A DNA stretch of 64,000 nucleotides from Asaia bogorensis (GTDB lineage Bacteria > Pseudomonadota > Alphaproteobacteria > Reyranellales > Reyranellaceae), in assembly GCA_945889625.1 (NCBI GenBank), contig CAMDCE010000006.1:60027-124026 (forward strand), written 5' to 3'. The notes beneath the pieces are model-generated. The model did not search any database and had not been told where the DNA came from. It saw only the letters and a program-made list of their open reading frames with translations. Below are positions 29,717 to 39,371 of this stretch, piece after piece. A program made the translations under genes and the position numbers. Position 1 is the first letter of the stretch. Each line of letters opens with the position of its first letter.

Positions 29717-30537
29717 TGGCGGACGAGCGTCGCTCCTTCGATTGGCGCCTGATCGCCGCGTGGATGGCGTTCATGGCGGTGTCGATCGTCGCCCACACCT
29801 ACGTCGACCTGACCGACAAGGCCCACATCGGGGTCGGGCTGGGTCACGTGGCGGCGATCGAGATCCTGAGCCACGTCACGGTCGCGGCCCTTCTGCCGGC
29901 GATGTACTGGCTGCATCGCCGCTGGCCGCTGTCGGGCGGGCTGACCAGCGTGATGGTTCACGCGCTGGCCATCGTACCCTTCAGCCTTGCCCATACGCTC
30001 GGCATGGGAGCACTGCGGATCGTGTGGTTCGTCGGCATCCTGGGCGAGACCTACAAATTCCCCCTCACGGTCGAGCGCCTGGGCTACGAGTTCTCCAAGG
30101 ATGTCGTCGCCTACGTCCTGCTGAGTGCCGGCATCCTGGCCTTGAATCAGGTGCTGCATCGGAACCGGCCATCGCCGGCGCCGGCCTCCGGCAGCGATCG
30201 GCCCGAGCGCTTTGCCGTGCGCCGCCGCGGCGGCAACGAGGTCATGGTCGAGGTGGCCGACATCGACTGGATCGAGGCGTCGGGCAACTACGCCATCCTC
30301 CATGTCGGCGGCGAGACCTTCGAGATCCGCTCCTCCCTCACCCGGCTCGAGGGCGAACTCGATTCCAGGCGTTTCGTGCGGGTGCACAAGTCCCACGTCG
30401 TGAACATCTCCTGCGTCACGGAAGTGACACCCTGGGTCAGCGGCGATTGGCGCATTCGCCTGCAGGATGGCGCTGAAGTGAATCTCAGTCGCCGCTACCG
30501 CCAGCGCTTCGAGGCGCTGGCCCCAGTCAGGAGCTGA
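29716..30537 (+). CDS. Membrane-anchored LytTR-family DNA-binding regulator
   Basis: Multiple TM segments then NEVMVEVADIDWIEASGNYAILHVGGETFEIRSSLTRLEGELDSRRFVRVHKSHVVNI; ATGA overlap with PhaC-like gene. Confidence 0.88.
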   Translation: MADERRSFDWRLIAAWMAFMAVSIVAHTYVDLTDKAHIGVGLGHVAAIEILSHVTVAALLPAMYWLHRRWPLSGGLTSVMVHALAIVPFSLAHTLGMGALRIVWFVGILGETYKFPLTVERLGYEFSKDVVAYVLLSAGILALNQVLHRNRPSPAPASGSDRPERFAVRRRGGNEVMVEVADIDWIEASGNYAILHVGGETFEIRSSLTRLEGELDSRRFVRVHKSHVVNISCVTEVTPWVSGDWRIRLQDGAEVNLSRRYRQRFEALAPVRS

Positions 30538-30551
30538 ATATCAGGAGCTGA

Positions 30552-30602
30552 CCGGTCGTCCCGCAGCGCTCGCCGGTCGTCCCACGAGGCTTGCCGGTCG
30601 TC
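30552..30602 (+). promoter_or_regulatory. Three 9-bp direct repeats CCGGTCGTC at 21-bp period (candidate LytTR sites)
   Basis: 30552-30560, 30573-30581, 30594-30602, identical cores. Confidence 0.7.
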
Positions 30603-30674
30603 ACAAATCCACGTCAGATCAAGGCATTGGCGAGTAGAAGACGGGGCATCGTCGAACTGTCCTGGAGGGATGCC

Positions 30675-32465
30675 GTGCAAAGACGCCATCTGTTGAGACT
30701 CACTGGAGGCCTGCCGCTGATGTCGGCGGCCTACGCCCAGACCGCGACTCCGGTCTTCCGCCGCGTGCGACCGGGCGACGCCGGCTGGCCCTCGGCCGCG
30801 CAATGGCAGGAACTGAACGGCCAGGTGGGTGGCCGACTGATCAAGGTGGCCACGCCGCTGCACGCCTGCACCGCCGCGCCCGGCGGCGCCGACTGCGCCG
30901 CCGTCTTCAAGGGCCTGAAGAACCCCTATTACATCCGCGATCATGTGGCGCTGACCCAAACTAGCGGCTGGGCCGATGCCTGGTCGTCGGCGCCCAGCGT
31001 CTGGGCAGTCGCGCCCACGGGTGCTGCCGACGTCGCCGCCGCGGTCAATTTCGCCCGCCAGCACAAGCTGCGGCTGGTCGTGAAAGGCGGCGGCCACAGC
31101 TACCAGGGCACGTCGAACGCGCCCGACTCGCTGCTCGTCTGGACACGGGCGATGGACACCATCGAACTGCACGATGCCTTCGTCGGCGTGGCCTGCACGA
31201 CCCCGCCGCAACCGGCGGTGTCGATTGGCGCCGGCGCCATCTGGCGCGACGCCTACGGTAGGGTCACCAAGGCCGGCCGCTACGTGCAGGGCGGCGGTTG
31301 TCTGACGGTCGGCGTCGCGGGTCTCATCCAGAGCGGCGGCTTCGGCAGCTTCTCCAAGCGCTTCGGTCTCGCCGCCGCGGGCCTGATCGAAGCCGAGGTC
31401 GTGACCGCCGACGGCAAGATCCTGATCGCCAATGCCTGCAGCAACCCCGACCTGTTCTGGGGCATCAAGGGTGGCGGCGGCAGCAGCCTCGGTGTCGTGA
31501 CGCGGGTCACCTTGCGTACGCACGAACTGCCGGAAGTGGTGGGCGGGGCCTTCGTGGTCGTACGGGCAACGTCCGACGCGGCGTTCCGGCGGCTGATCGA
31601 GCGCTTCGTCGCCTTCTATCGCGACAGCCTGTTCAATCCGACTTGGGGCGAGCAGGTGAAGTTCCATCCCGACAACACGCTCGAAATCTCGATGGTGTTC
31701 CAGGGCCTGAAGCAGGGCGCGGCAGGCGCGGTCTGGAAGCCGTTCCTCGATTGGGTGGCGACCGCGCCCGCCGACTTCGCCAACATCATTCCGCCGACCA
31801 TCGTCGACGTGCCGGCCCGCTTCTTCTGGGACGCCGAATTCATGAGGAAGAATGCGCCCGACACGGTCCTGGCGGACGACCGGCCCAACGCGCCGGTCGA
31901 GAACATCTTTTGGAAAGGCAATCTCAACGAAACAGGCTGGCTGCTGCATGCCTACGAGTCGACTTGGATGCCGGCATCGTTGCTGGCGCCCGAGCAGCAG
32001 GGCCGGCTGGCCGATGCGCTGTTCGCCAGTTCGCGCCACTGGACGCAGTCGCTGCACTTCAACAAGGGCCTGGCCGGCGCACCGGCGGAAGAGATCGCTG
32101 CCGCCCGCGACACCGCGACCAATCCGGCGGCGACGGAAGCTTTCGCACTCGCCATCACCGCTGCTTCGAGCCCGCCGGCCTTTCCCGGCATCGCCGGCCA
32201 CGAACCCGACCTCGTGAAGGCGCGCGCCAACGCCCGGAAGGTGCGCGCCGCGATGGCCGAGCTGCGCAGGCTTGTGCCCGAGCCCGGCGCCTACGTCTCG
32301 GAATCGAACTACTTCGAGGAAAACTGGCAGCGCGCCTTCTGGGGCGCCAACTATGCGCGTCTGCGCAAGGTGAAGGCCAAGTACGACCCGGATGGATTGT
32401 TCTTCGTCCATCACGGCGTCGGCAGCGAGGACTGGAGTCCCGACGGCTTCAGCCGGGGCGCCTAA
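30675..32465 (+). CDS. Berberine-bridge-enzyme-like FAD-binding oxidoreductase
   Basis: VVKGGGHSYQGTSNAPDSLLVWTRAM, GGGCLTVGVAGLIQSGGFGSFSKRFG, C-terminal FEENWQRAFWGANYARLRKVKAKYDPDGLF; GTG start after GGAGGGA. Confidence 0.85.
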   Translation: MQRRHLLRLTGGLPLMSAAYAQTATPVFRRVRPGDAGWPSAAQWQELNGQVGGRLIKVATPLHACTAAPGGADCAAVFKGLKNPYYIRDHVALTQTSGWADAWSSAPSVWAVAPTGAADVAAAVNFARQHKLRLVVKGGGHSYQGTSNAPDSLLVWTRAMDTIELHDAFVGVACTTPPQPAVSIGAGAIWRDAYGRVTKAGRYVQGGGCLTVGVAGLIQSGGFGSFSKRFGLAAAGLIEAEVVTADGKILIANACSNPDLFWGIKGGGGSSLGVVTRVTLRTHELPEVVGGAFVVVRATSDAAFRRLIERFVAFYRDSLFNPTWGEQVKFHPDNTLEISMVFQGLKQGAAGAVWKPFLDWVATAPADFANIIPPTIVDVPARFFWDAEFMRKNAPDTVLADDRPNAPVENIFWKGNLNETGWLLHAYESTWMPASLLAPEQQGRLADALFASSRHWTQSLHFNKGLAGAPAEEIAAARDTATNPAATEAFALAITAASSPPAFPGIAGHEPDLVKARANARKVRAAMAELRRLVPEPGAYVSESNYFEENWQRAFWGANYARLRKVKAKYDPDGLFFVHHGVGSEDWSPDGFSRGA

Positions 32466-32563
32466 AGCGCGATGATATTCATTCGAATCGCGCCGTCGGC
32501 CCGGCTCGTGCAGCACTTCGCTGCGGGAGCCGGGTCGACGGCTGAAGCAAAAGTCATCGCGCT
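32466..32563 (+). repeat. Dispersed nested-palindrome element, copy B
   Basis: AGCGCGATGATATT...AAAGTCATCGCGCT with inner GCCGTCGGCCCGGCTC/GAGCCGGGTCGACGGC. Confidence 0.9.
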
Positions 32564-33078
32564 GTAGAAGCCGGCTTGAAGGCGGCGTAGAGCAGGAGCG
32601 GTCGGCCATCCTCGCGTGCGAGATCCCTCTGGCGCACCATGCCGACCTTCTCCAGCGAGCGCCGGCCGGGAATGTTTTCCGGCCGGGTGATCGCCACCAC
32701 GCGATCGAGACCCACGATGTCGAAGGCGAAGGCGATACAAGCGCGGGCGAGTTCCGGCCCGTAGCCCTTGCCTTGCGCGTCGGGCGTGAAGGCCGCGCGC
32801 AAAGCCACGCCCTGGTCGCCTTCATGGACGCGCAAGCCGCCCAGCCCAACGAGCGCGCCGCCCAGGCGCTCCGTGATCGTCCACGACCCGAAGCCCAACG
32901 CCGGCCATTCGGCCTCGTAGTCGGCCACCATCACGTCGCTTTGGCTGCGCGTCAGAACGCCGTGCTTGAGCAGATTCATCACCCGCGCATCGGCATGCAG
33001 AACGGCCAGACGATCGGCGTCCGCCCAGGTGATGGGCGAGAGGCGCAACCGGTCGGTAATGAGCGTATGACGGTCCAA
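32554..33078 (-). CDS. GNAT-family acetyltransferase (RimJ/RimL type)
   Basis: [57 protein letters not shown]. Confidence 0.85.
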   Translation of the reverse strand: MDRHTLITDRLRLSPITWADADRLAVLHADARVMNLLKHGVLTRSQSDVMVADYEAEWPALGFGSWTITERLGGALVGLGGLRVHEGDQGVALRAAFTPDAQGKGYGPELARACIAFAFDIVGLDRVVAITRPENIPGRRSLEKVGMVRQRDLAREDGRPLLLYAAFKPASTAR

Positions 33079-33087
33079 GCGGGGTCC

Positions 33088-33119
33088 TTGCCGGGTCTGG
33101 CAGCAGGCCTATATAAAAT
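33088..33119 (+). promoter_or_regulatory. Candidate sigma70-like promoter of phaA
   Basis: TTGCCG - 18 nt - TATAAA (33112-33117). Confidence 0.45.
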
Positions 33120-33153
33120 GTCGGGTAGGGGCGACTCGCCAAGGAGACATATC

Positions 33154-34335
<1,182 letters not shown>

Positions 34336-34390
34336 TAAAGCCAGCGTCCAATACCGTTCCGCTGACGGATAGAGCGGACGCCGCCTGCTT

Positions 34391-34418
34391 CCTAGGTTGC
34401 CTCAATTGGCAACCCAGG
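34391..34418 (+). promoter_or_regulatory. Hairpin overlapping the Shine-Dalgarno of the MFS gene
   Basis: CCTaGGTTGCC-tcaatt-GGCAACCcAGG, SD AGGAGG at 34416-34421. Confidence 0.5.
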
Positions 34419-34426
34419 AGGCCCTC

Positions 34427-35662
34427 ATGGCTCGATCCACAGACGATGACCTGCTGCCGCCGACGTTCAATCGGCTGGCCTGGTCCAACCTTGCGGCGCA
34501 GTCGGCCGAACAGGTGGCGCTTGCCGCCGCGCCGATCGTCGCCGTGCTGCTGCTCGGCGCCGGCGAAGGGCAGACGGGTCTCCTGCAGACGGCGCTGACC
34601 TTGCCGTTCGTGCTGTTCGCCATACCGGCCGGACTGCTGGCCGACCGAATCTCGCGGCGCTGGCTGATGGCCTGTTCCGAAGCCGTGCGCGCGGCTGCCC
34701 TGTTCGCCATTCTTGCCTTGATCTGGTTCGGCCTGCTTACAATGCCGATCCTCGCACTTCTGGGTTTTGTCGCCGTTTGCGGCACGGTCGCCTATAGCGT
34801 GGCGGCACCGTCGCTGGTGCCTTCGCTGGTGCCGTCGCAATCGCTGCCTGCCGCCAATGCGCGGATCGAGCTGGCGCGCACCGTGGCCTTCGCTAGCGGC
34901 CCGGCCGTGGGCGGCATCCTGGTCGGCTGGATGGGCGCGGCGCCTGCCTTCGGCTTCGCCGCCGCGCTCTCGGTCATCGCGGTTGTCCTGCTTTCGGGCA
35001 TCTACGAACCGGTGCGCGCCGTCGTGCCGCGCCGCAAGCCGATGCAGGAGATCAGGGAGGGAGCGGAGTTCGTCCTGCGCCATCCGTTGTTGCGACCGGT
35101 GTTCGTCACCCAGTTCATCTTCAACACGGCATCCTTCCTCATCCTCGCCGTCTTCGTGCCCTATGCCGTTCGTCACCTCGGCCTCTCGGCGACGGGCGTC
35201 GGCACGACCTTGGCGATGTACGGTGTCGGCATGGTGGTGGGCGCGCTGCTGGCGACGCGCGTCATGCGCTGGCTGGCCTTTGGCAGCGTGATCGTCCTGG
35301 GACCGATCACGGGCTTCGCTGCCGCAGGCATCATGGCGCTCACGACCGTCTTCCCGACTCCGCTGCTGGCGGGCTTGAGCTTCTTCCTGCTGGGCGCCGG
35401 TCCGATCATCTGGGTGATCAGCACCACGACGCTCCGCCAATCGGTGACGCCGCCGCGCCTGCTCGGCCGAGTCTCGGCGATCAACATCATGGCCTACGGC
35501 GCGCGCCCGCTCGGCGCCGGCCTGGGTGCGCTGGTCGGCGGGAACTTCGGTGCGGAGACCTGCCTCTACCTGGCCGTTGCGGGATTTGGCGCGCAGGCAC
35601 TGGTCATCCTGATGTCACGGGCGGTGAGCCTGGTACGGCAGCCCGAAATGGTCTGCGACTGA
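34427..35662 (+). CDS. MFS transporter (EntS/TMEM-like efflux)
   Basis: 12-TM pattern, FVLFAIPAGLLADRISRRWLM, ANARIELARTVAFASGPAVGGILVGW. Confidence 0.88.
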   Translation: MARSTDDDLLPPTFNRLAWSNLAAQSAEQVALAAAPIVAVLLLGAGEGQTGLLQTALTLPFVLFAIPAGLLADRISRRWLMACSEAVRAAALFAILALIWFGLLTMPILALLGFVAVCGTVAYSVAAPSLVPSLVPSQSLPAANARIELARTVAFASGPAVGGILVGWMGAAPAFGFAAALSVIAVVLLSGIYEPVRAVVPRRKPMQEIREGAEFVLRHPLLRPVFVTQFIFNTASFLILAVFVPYAVRHLGLSATGVGTTLAMYGVGMVVGALLATRVMRWLAFGSVIVLGPITGFAAAGIMALTTVFPTPLLAGLSFFLLGAGPIIWVISTTTLRQSVTPPRLLGRVSAINIMAYGARPLGAGLGALVGGNFGAETCLYLAVAGFGAQALVILMSRAVSLVRQPEMVCD

Positions 35663-35720
35663 AGTCGCAACTCCCGGCGGAAACCGGCTAGAGTAGTCGG
35701 GCATTGCAAGGGAGGAAAAA

Positions 35721-36446
35721 ATGGCTGGACGGGTTGCACTCGTGACGGGCGGAACGCGCGGCATCGGGGCGGCGATTTCGCGGATGCTGAAGCTGCGTGG
35801 CTATGAGGTCGCGGCCAACTATGCCGGCAACGACGTAGCGGCCTCGGCCTTCAAGGCGGAGACCGGCATTGCCGTCTACAAGTTCGACGTCAGCGACTTC
35901 GAAGCCGTGAAGGTCGCCGTGGCGCAGATCGAGAAGGATCTCGGCCCGGTCGAGATCGTCGTCAACAATGCCGGCATCACCCGCGATTCGACCATGCGCC
36001 GGCTCGACCGCACGATGTGGGACGCCGTCATCGACACCAATCTCGGCTCCTGCTTCAACGTCAGCAAAGCGGTGTGGGACGGCATGAATACCCGCGGCTT
36101 CGGCCGCATCGTCAACATCGGCTCGATCAATGGCCAGGGTGGCCAGTATGGCCAGGTGAACTATGCCGCCGCCAAGTCGGGCATCCACGGCTTCACCAAG
36201 GCACTGGCCCAGGAAGGCGCATCCAAGAACATCACCGTGAATGCCATCGCGCCCGGCTACACCGACACCGACATGGTCTCGGCGGTGCCGGCCAACGTGC
36301 TGGAGAAGATTGTCGCCAAAATCCCGGTCGGCCGGTTGGGCAAGGCCGACGAGATTGCGCGCGGTGTGCTGTTCCTGATCGCCGACGATGCCGGCTTCAT
36401 CACCGGCTCGACCCTGTCGATCAACGGCGGCCAGCACATGTATTAG
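35721..36446 (+). CDS. phaB: Acetoacetyl-CoA reductase
   Basis: RVALVTGGTRGIGAAISRML, NNAGITRDSTMRRLDRTMWDAVIDTNLGSCFNV, YAAAKSGIHGFTKALAQEGA. Confidence 0.93.
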   Translation: MAGRVALVTGGTRGIGAAISRMLKLRGYEVAANYAGNDVAASAFKAETGIAVYKFDVSDFEAVKVAVAQIEKDLGPVEIVVNNAGITRDSTMRRLDRTMWDAVIDTNLGSCFNVSKAVWDGMNTRGFGRIVNIGSINGQGGQYGQVNYAAAKSGIHGFTKALAQEGASKNITVNAIAPGYTDTDMVSAVPANVLEKIVAKIPVGRLGKADEIARGVLFLIADDAGFITGSTLSINGGQHMY

Positions 36447-36467
36447 GCGCGAGCAGCGGATATGATG

Positions 36468-36495
36468 GGGCCGGCAACTGCCGGCCCTTTTCATT
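36468..36495 (+). terminator. Rho-independent terminator after phaB
   Basis: GGGCCGGC-aact-GCCGGCCC followed by TTTTCATTT. Confidence 0.85.
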
Positions 36496-36507
36496 TGGGA
36501 GCGTTCC

Positions 36508-36906
36508 ATGCCCAGGCTGACCGAATACAAAGACATGAACCCGCGCGCCAAGGCCGTCGTCGAGCCCATCGCCAAGGCCCGCAACATCGATCCCGCCGAT
36601 ATCAACAATGTCTGGAAGGCAATGGCGCGCCATCCCGCCGTGATGGAACGCTTCGCCGCGGAGATGAAGGCGGCTTTTGCGCCCGGCAAACTCGATCCGC
36701 TCACCAAGGAATTGGTTTATCTCGCGGTCAGCATCGCCAATCAGTGCGACTATTGCATCGCCTCGCACGGCACCATGGCGCGCAGCAAGGGCATGACCGA
36801 GGAAATGCACGAGGAATTCATGGCGGTCGTCCTGGCGGCGCAGAAGGGCAACAAGATCGCCATGGCCTATCGCGTTCCCGTCGACGCCGCTTTCGAGGAG
36901 AAATGA
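36508..36906 (+). CDS. Carboxymuconolactone decarboxylase/AhpD-like protein
   Basis: LTKELVYLAVSIANQCDYCIASHGTMARSKGM. Confidence 0.88.
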   Translation: MPRLTEYKDMNPRAKAVVEPIAKARNIDPADINNVWKAMARHPAVMERFAAEMKAAFAPGKLDPLTKELVYLAVSIANQCDYCIASHGTMARSKGMTEEMHEEFMAVVLAAQKGNKIAMAYRVPVDAAFEEK

Positions 36907-37712
36907 TCGTGCCGAGCGTCAAACCCGCGACGTGGGATGCCAATCTCTACCTGAAATTTGCCGACCATCGTGTGCGGCCAGCGCTCGATCTCATGGGCCG
37001 GCTCGATCCCGCCAACGGCACTCGCCCCGGCCATGCGATCTACGATCTTGGCTGCGGCGCCGGAAACATCACGCGCATCCTTGCGGAGCGCTTCACGGAA
37101 CCGCCGATCATCGGCATCGATTCGTCCGACGAGATGCTGGCCAAAGCACGCACCCAGACGAGCGATGCACGCGTAGCCTTCGCCAAGGGTGATCTTGACA
37201 ACTTCAAGCCCGGCTTGCCGCCGTCCATTCTCTACAGCAACGCGGCCTATCACTGGCTCGAAGGCCATATCGATATGTTTCCCGGCCTGCTGAAACTCCT
37301 GCCATCGGGCGGCCAGCTTGCGATCCAGATGCCGCGCAACCACGAAGCGCCCTCGCACGCCCTGATGGCCAAGGCCGTCGAAGCCGGTCCGTGGAAGTCC
37401 AAGCTCGGGCAGGTCCGCGGCATTCGGCCGGTTTTCGAGCCGGCGCGCTACTACGATGTCCTGAAGCCGCTCTGCTCGGACCTCGAAGTCTGGGAATCGA
37501 TCTACCAGCAGCCGCTCACCGGCAAGGATCCGGTGGCGCAGTACACCGCCGGCTCGGGGCTCAGGCCCTACATGCAGGTGCTCGACGAGGCGGAGGGCAA
37601 GGCCTTCTACGAGACCTACGCCCGGATGCTGGCCGAGGCCTATCCTACGCGCGCCGACGGCATCACCTTGTTCCCGTTTCGCCGCCTGTTCATCGTGGCA
37701 CGCCGCGCATGA
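36903..37712 (+). CDS. tam: Trans-aconitate 2-methyltransferase-like SAM methyltransferase
   Basis: TWDANLYLKFADHRVRPALDLMGRL, IYDLGCGAGNITRILAERF; ATGA overlap with previous gene. Confidence 0.82.
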   Translation: MIVPSVKPATWDANLYLKFADHRVRPALDLMGRLDPANGTRPGHAIYDLGCGAGNITRILAERFTEPPIIGIDSSDEMLAKARTQTSDARVAFAKGDLDNFKPGLPPSILYSNAAYHWLEGHIDMFPGLLKLLPSGGQLAIQMPRNHEAPSHALMAKAVEAGPWKSKLGQVRGIRPVFEPARYYDVLKPLCSDLEVWESIYQQPLTGKDPVAQYTAGSGLRPYMQVLDEAEGKAFYETYARMLAEAYPTRADGITLFPFRRLFIVARRA

Positions 37713-39370
37713 TCGCTCGCCGCCTGCTGCTGGGGGCCGTCGCCCTTGTCGTCGGCTGGGACTGGCACTCCGCTCTGGCTCAGCAGACCGCGCCCAAATC
37801 CATGGTGGCGGCGGCCCATCCGCTGGCCGTCGATGCCGGCCTCGACGCCTTGCGCAACGGCGGCTCCGCGGTCGATGCCGCGGTTGCCGTGCAGATGGTA
37901 CTGGGCGTGGTCGAGCCGCAATCCTCCGGCCTCGGCGGCGGCGGCTTCCTGCTCTATTACGACGCCGCCTCGCGGGCGATCACCGTCTATGACGGCCGCG
38001 AAACCGCGCCGGCCGGCGCCACGCCCACCATGTTCCTCGCCGGCGACGGCAAGCCGCTCGGCTTTCGCGAGGCCGTCGTGTCGGGCATTTCCGTCGGCGT
38101 GCCAGGCGTATTGGCCCTGCTGGAGCTTGCGCACAAGGAGCACGGCAAGCGGCCATGGGCCGAGCTCTTCCAGCCGGCAATCAACGTCGCGGGCGACGGC
38201 TTTGCCGTGGCGCCGCGGCTGGCCGCCTGGCTCGCCATCCTCAGGTCGTTGCGCGACGAACCTGGCGCACGCGCGGTCTACTTCAACAATGACGGCTCGC
38301 CCAGGAAGCTGGGCGAGCGCATCACCAATCCAGCGCTCGCCGACACGATGCGGCTGATCGCCGAGCACGGCCCCAAGGCCTTCTACGAGGGCGATATCGC
38401 GCAGGAAATGGTGAAGCGGGTCCGCGAGCATGTCCGTCCCGGCACCTTGTCCTTGGCCGATCTTGCCGGTTACCGCGCGATCAAGCGCGAGGCGGTCTGC
38501 GGACCCTATCGGATCTGGGCGATTTGCGGCATGCCGCCGCCGTCATCGGGCGGCGTCGCGATCCTCCAGGAACTGGCTCTTCTGGAGCCGTTCCATCTCG
38601 CGCAGGACACGCCCAACGATCTGCGCTCGCTGCATCTCATCGCCGAGGCGACCCGGCTCGCTCTTGCCGACCGTGCGCGCTACCTCGCCGATCCCGCCTA
38701 TGTCACCGTGCCCGTGGCGGTGCTGCTGTCGGCCGGCTACATCGCCGAGCGCCGCAAGCTCATGTCACCCGACAAGAGCATGGGCAAGGTCGGTCCCGGC
38801 GATGCCGGCTATATCGAGCGCGGCACCAGCCACATGACCATCGTCGATCGCTGGGGCAATTCGGTCGCCTTCACCACCACCATCGAGGGGCCGTTCGGCG
38901 CAGGCATCATGGTGCGAGGCCTTATCCTCAACAACGAGCTCACCGACTTCTCGGCGCTACCGGAGATCGATGGCCGGCTGGTCGCCAACCGGGTCGCGCC
39001 GGGCAAGCGGCCACGGTCCTCGATGTCGCCGACTTTCGTTTTGGACAAGGACCGCCGCCTGGTCGCGGCGGTCGGCTCGGCGGGCGGGCAGCGGATCATC
39101 GGTGACACTCTGCAGGCGCTGATCGGCATGCTCGACTGGGACCTTTCCGCACAGGCCGCGCTCGATCTTCCGCGGGTGAGCCATATGGACGGCATCACCG
39201 AACTGGAGGATCGCCCGCCCCTGGCTGCCCAGGCAGACCGCTTGCGCGCGCTCGGCCATGAAGTACAAGTCCGCCGGCATGAGGGCGGCCTGACCGCCAT
39301 CCGTCGCCTGGGCGATGGATGGGAAGGTGGCGCCGATCCGCGGCGCGATGGCGTCGCCAAAGGAGAATAG
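37709..39370 (+). CDS. ggt: Gamma-glutamyltransferase
   Basis: DALRNGGSAVDAAVAVQMVLGVVEPQSSGLGGGGFLL; GTSHMTIVDRWGNSVAFTTTIE catalytic Thr region. Confidence 0.93.
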   Translation: MIARRLLLGAVALVVGWDWHSALAQQTAPKSMVAAAHPLAVDAGLDALRNGGSAVDAAVAVQMVLGVVEPQSSGLGGGGFLLYYDAASRAITVYDGRETAPAGATPTMFLAGDGKPLGFREAVVSGISVGVPGVLALLELAHKEHGKRPWAELFQPAINVAGDGFAVAPRLAAWLAILRSLRDEPGARAVYFNNDGSPRKLGERITNPALADTMRLIAEHGPKAFYEGDIAQEMVKRVREHVRPGTLSLADLAGYRAIKREAVCGPYRIWAICGMPPPSSGGVAILQELALLEPFHLAQDTPNDLRSLHLIAEATRLALADRARYLADPAYVTVPVAVLLSAGYIAERRKLMSPDKSMGKVGPGDAGYIERGTSHMTIVDRWGNSVAFTTTIEGPFGAGIMVRGLILNNELTDFSALPEIDGRLVANRVAPGKRPRSSMSPTFVLDKDRRLVAAVGSAGGQRIIGDTLQALIGMLDWDLSAQAALDLPRVSHMDGITELEDRPPLAAQADRLRALGHEVQVRRHEGGLTAIRRLGDGWEGGADPRRDGVAKGE

Positions 39371-39371
39371 G

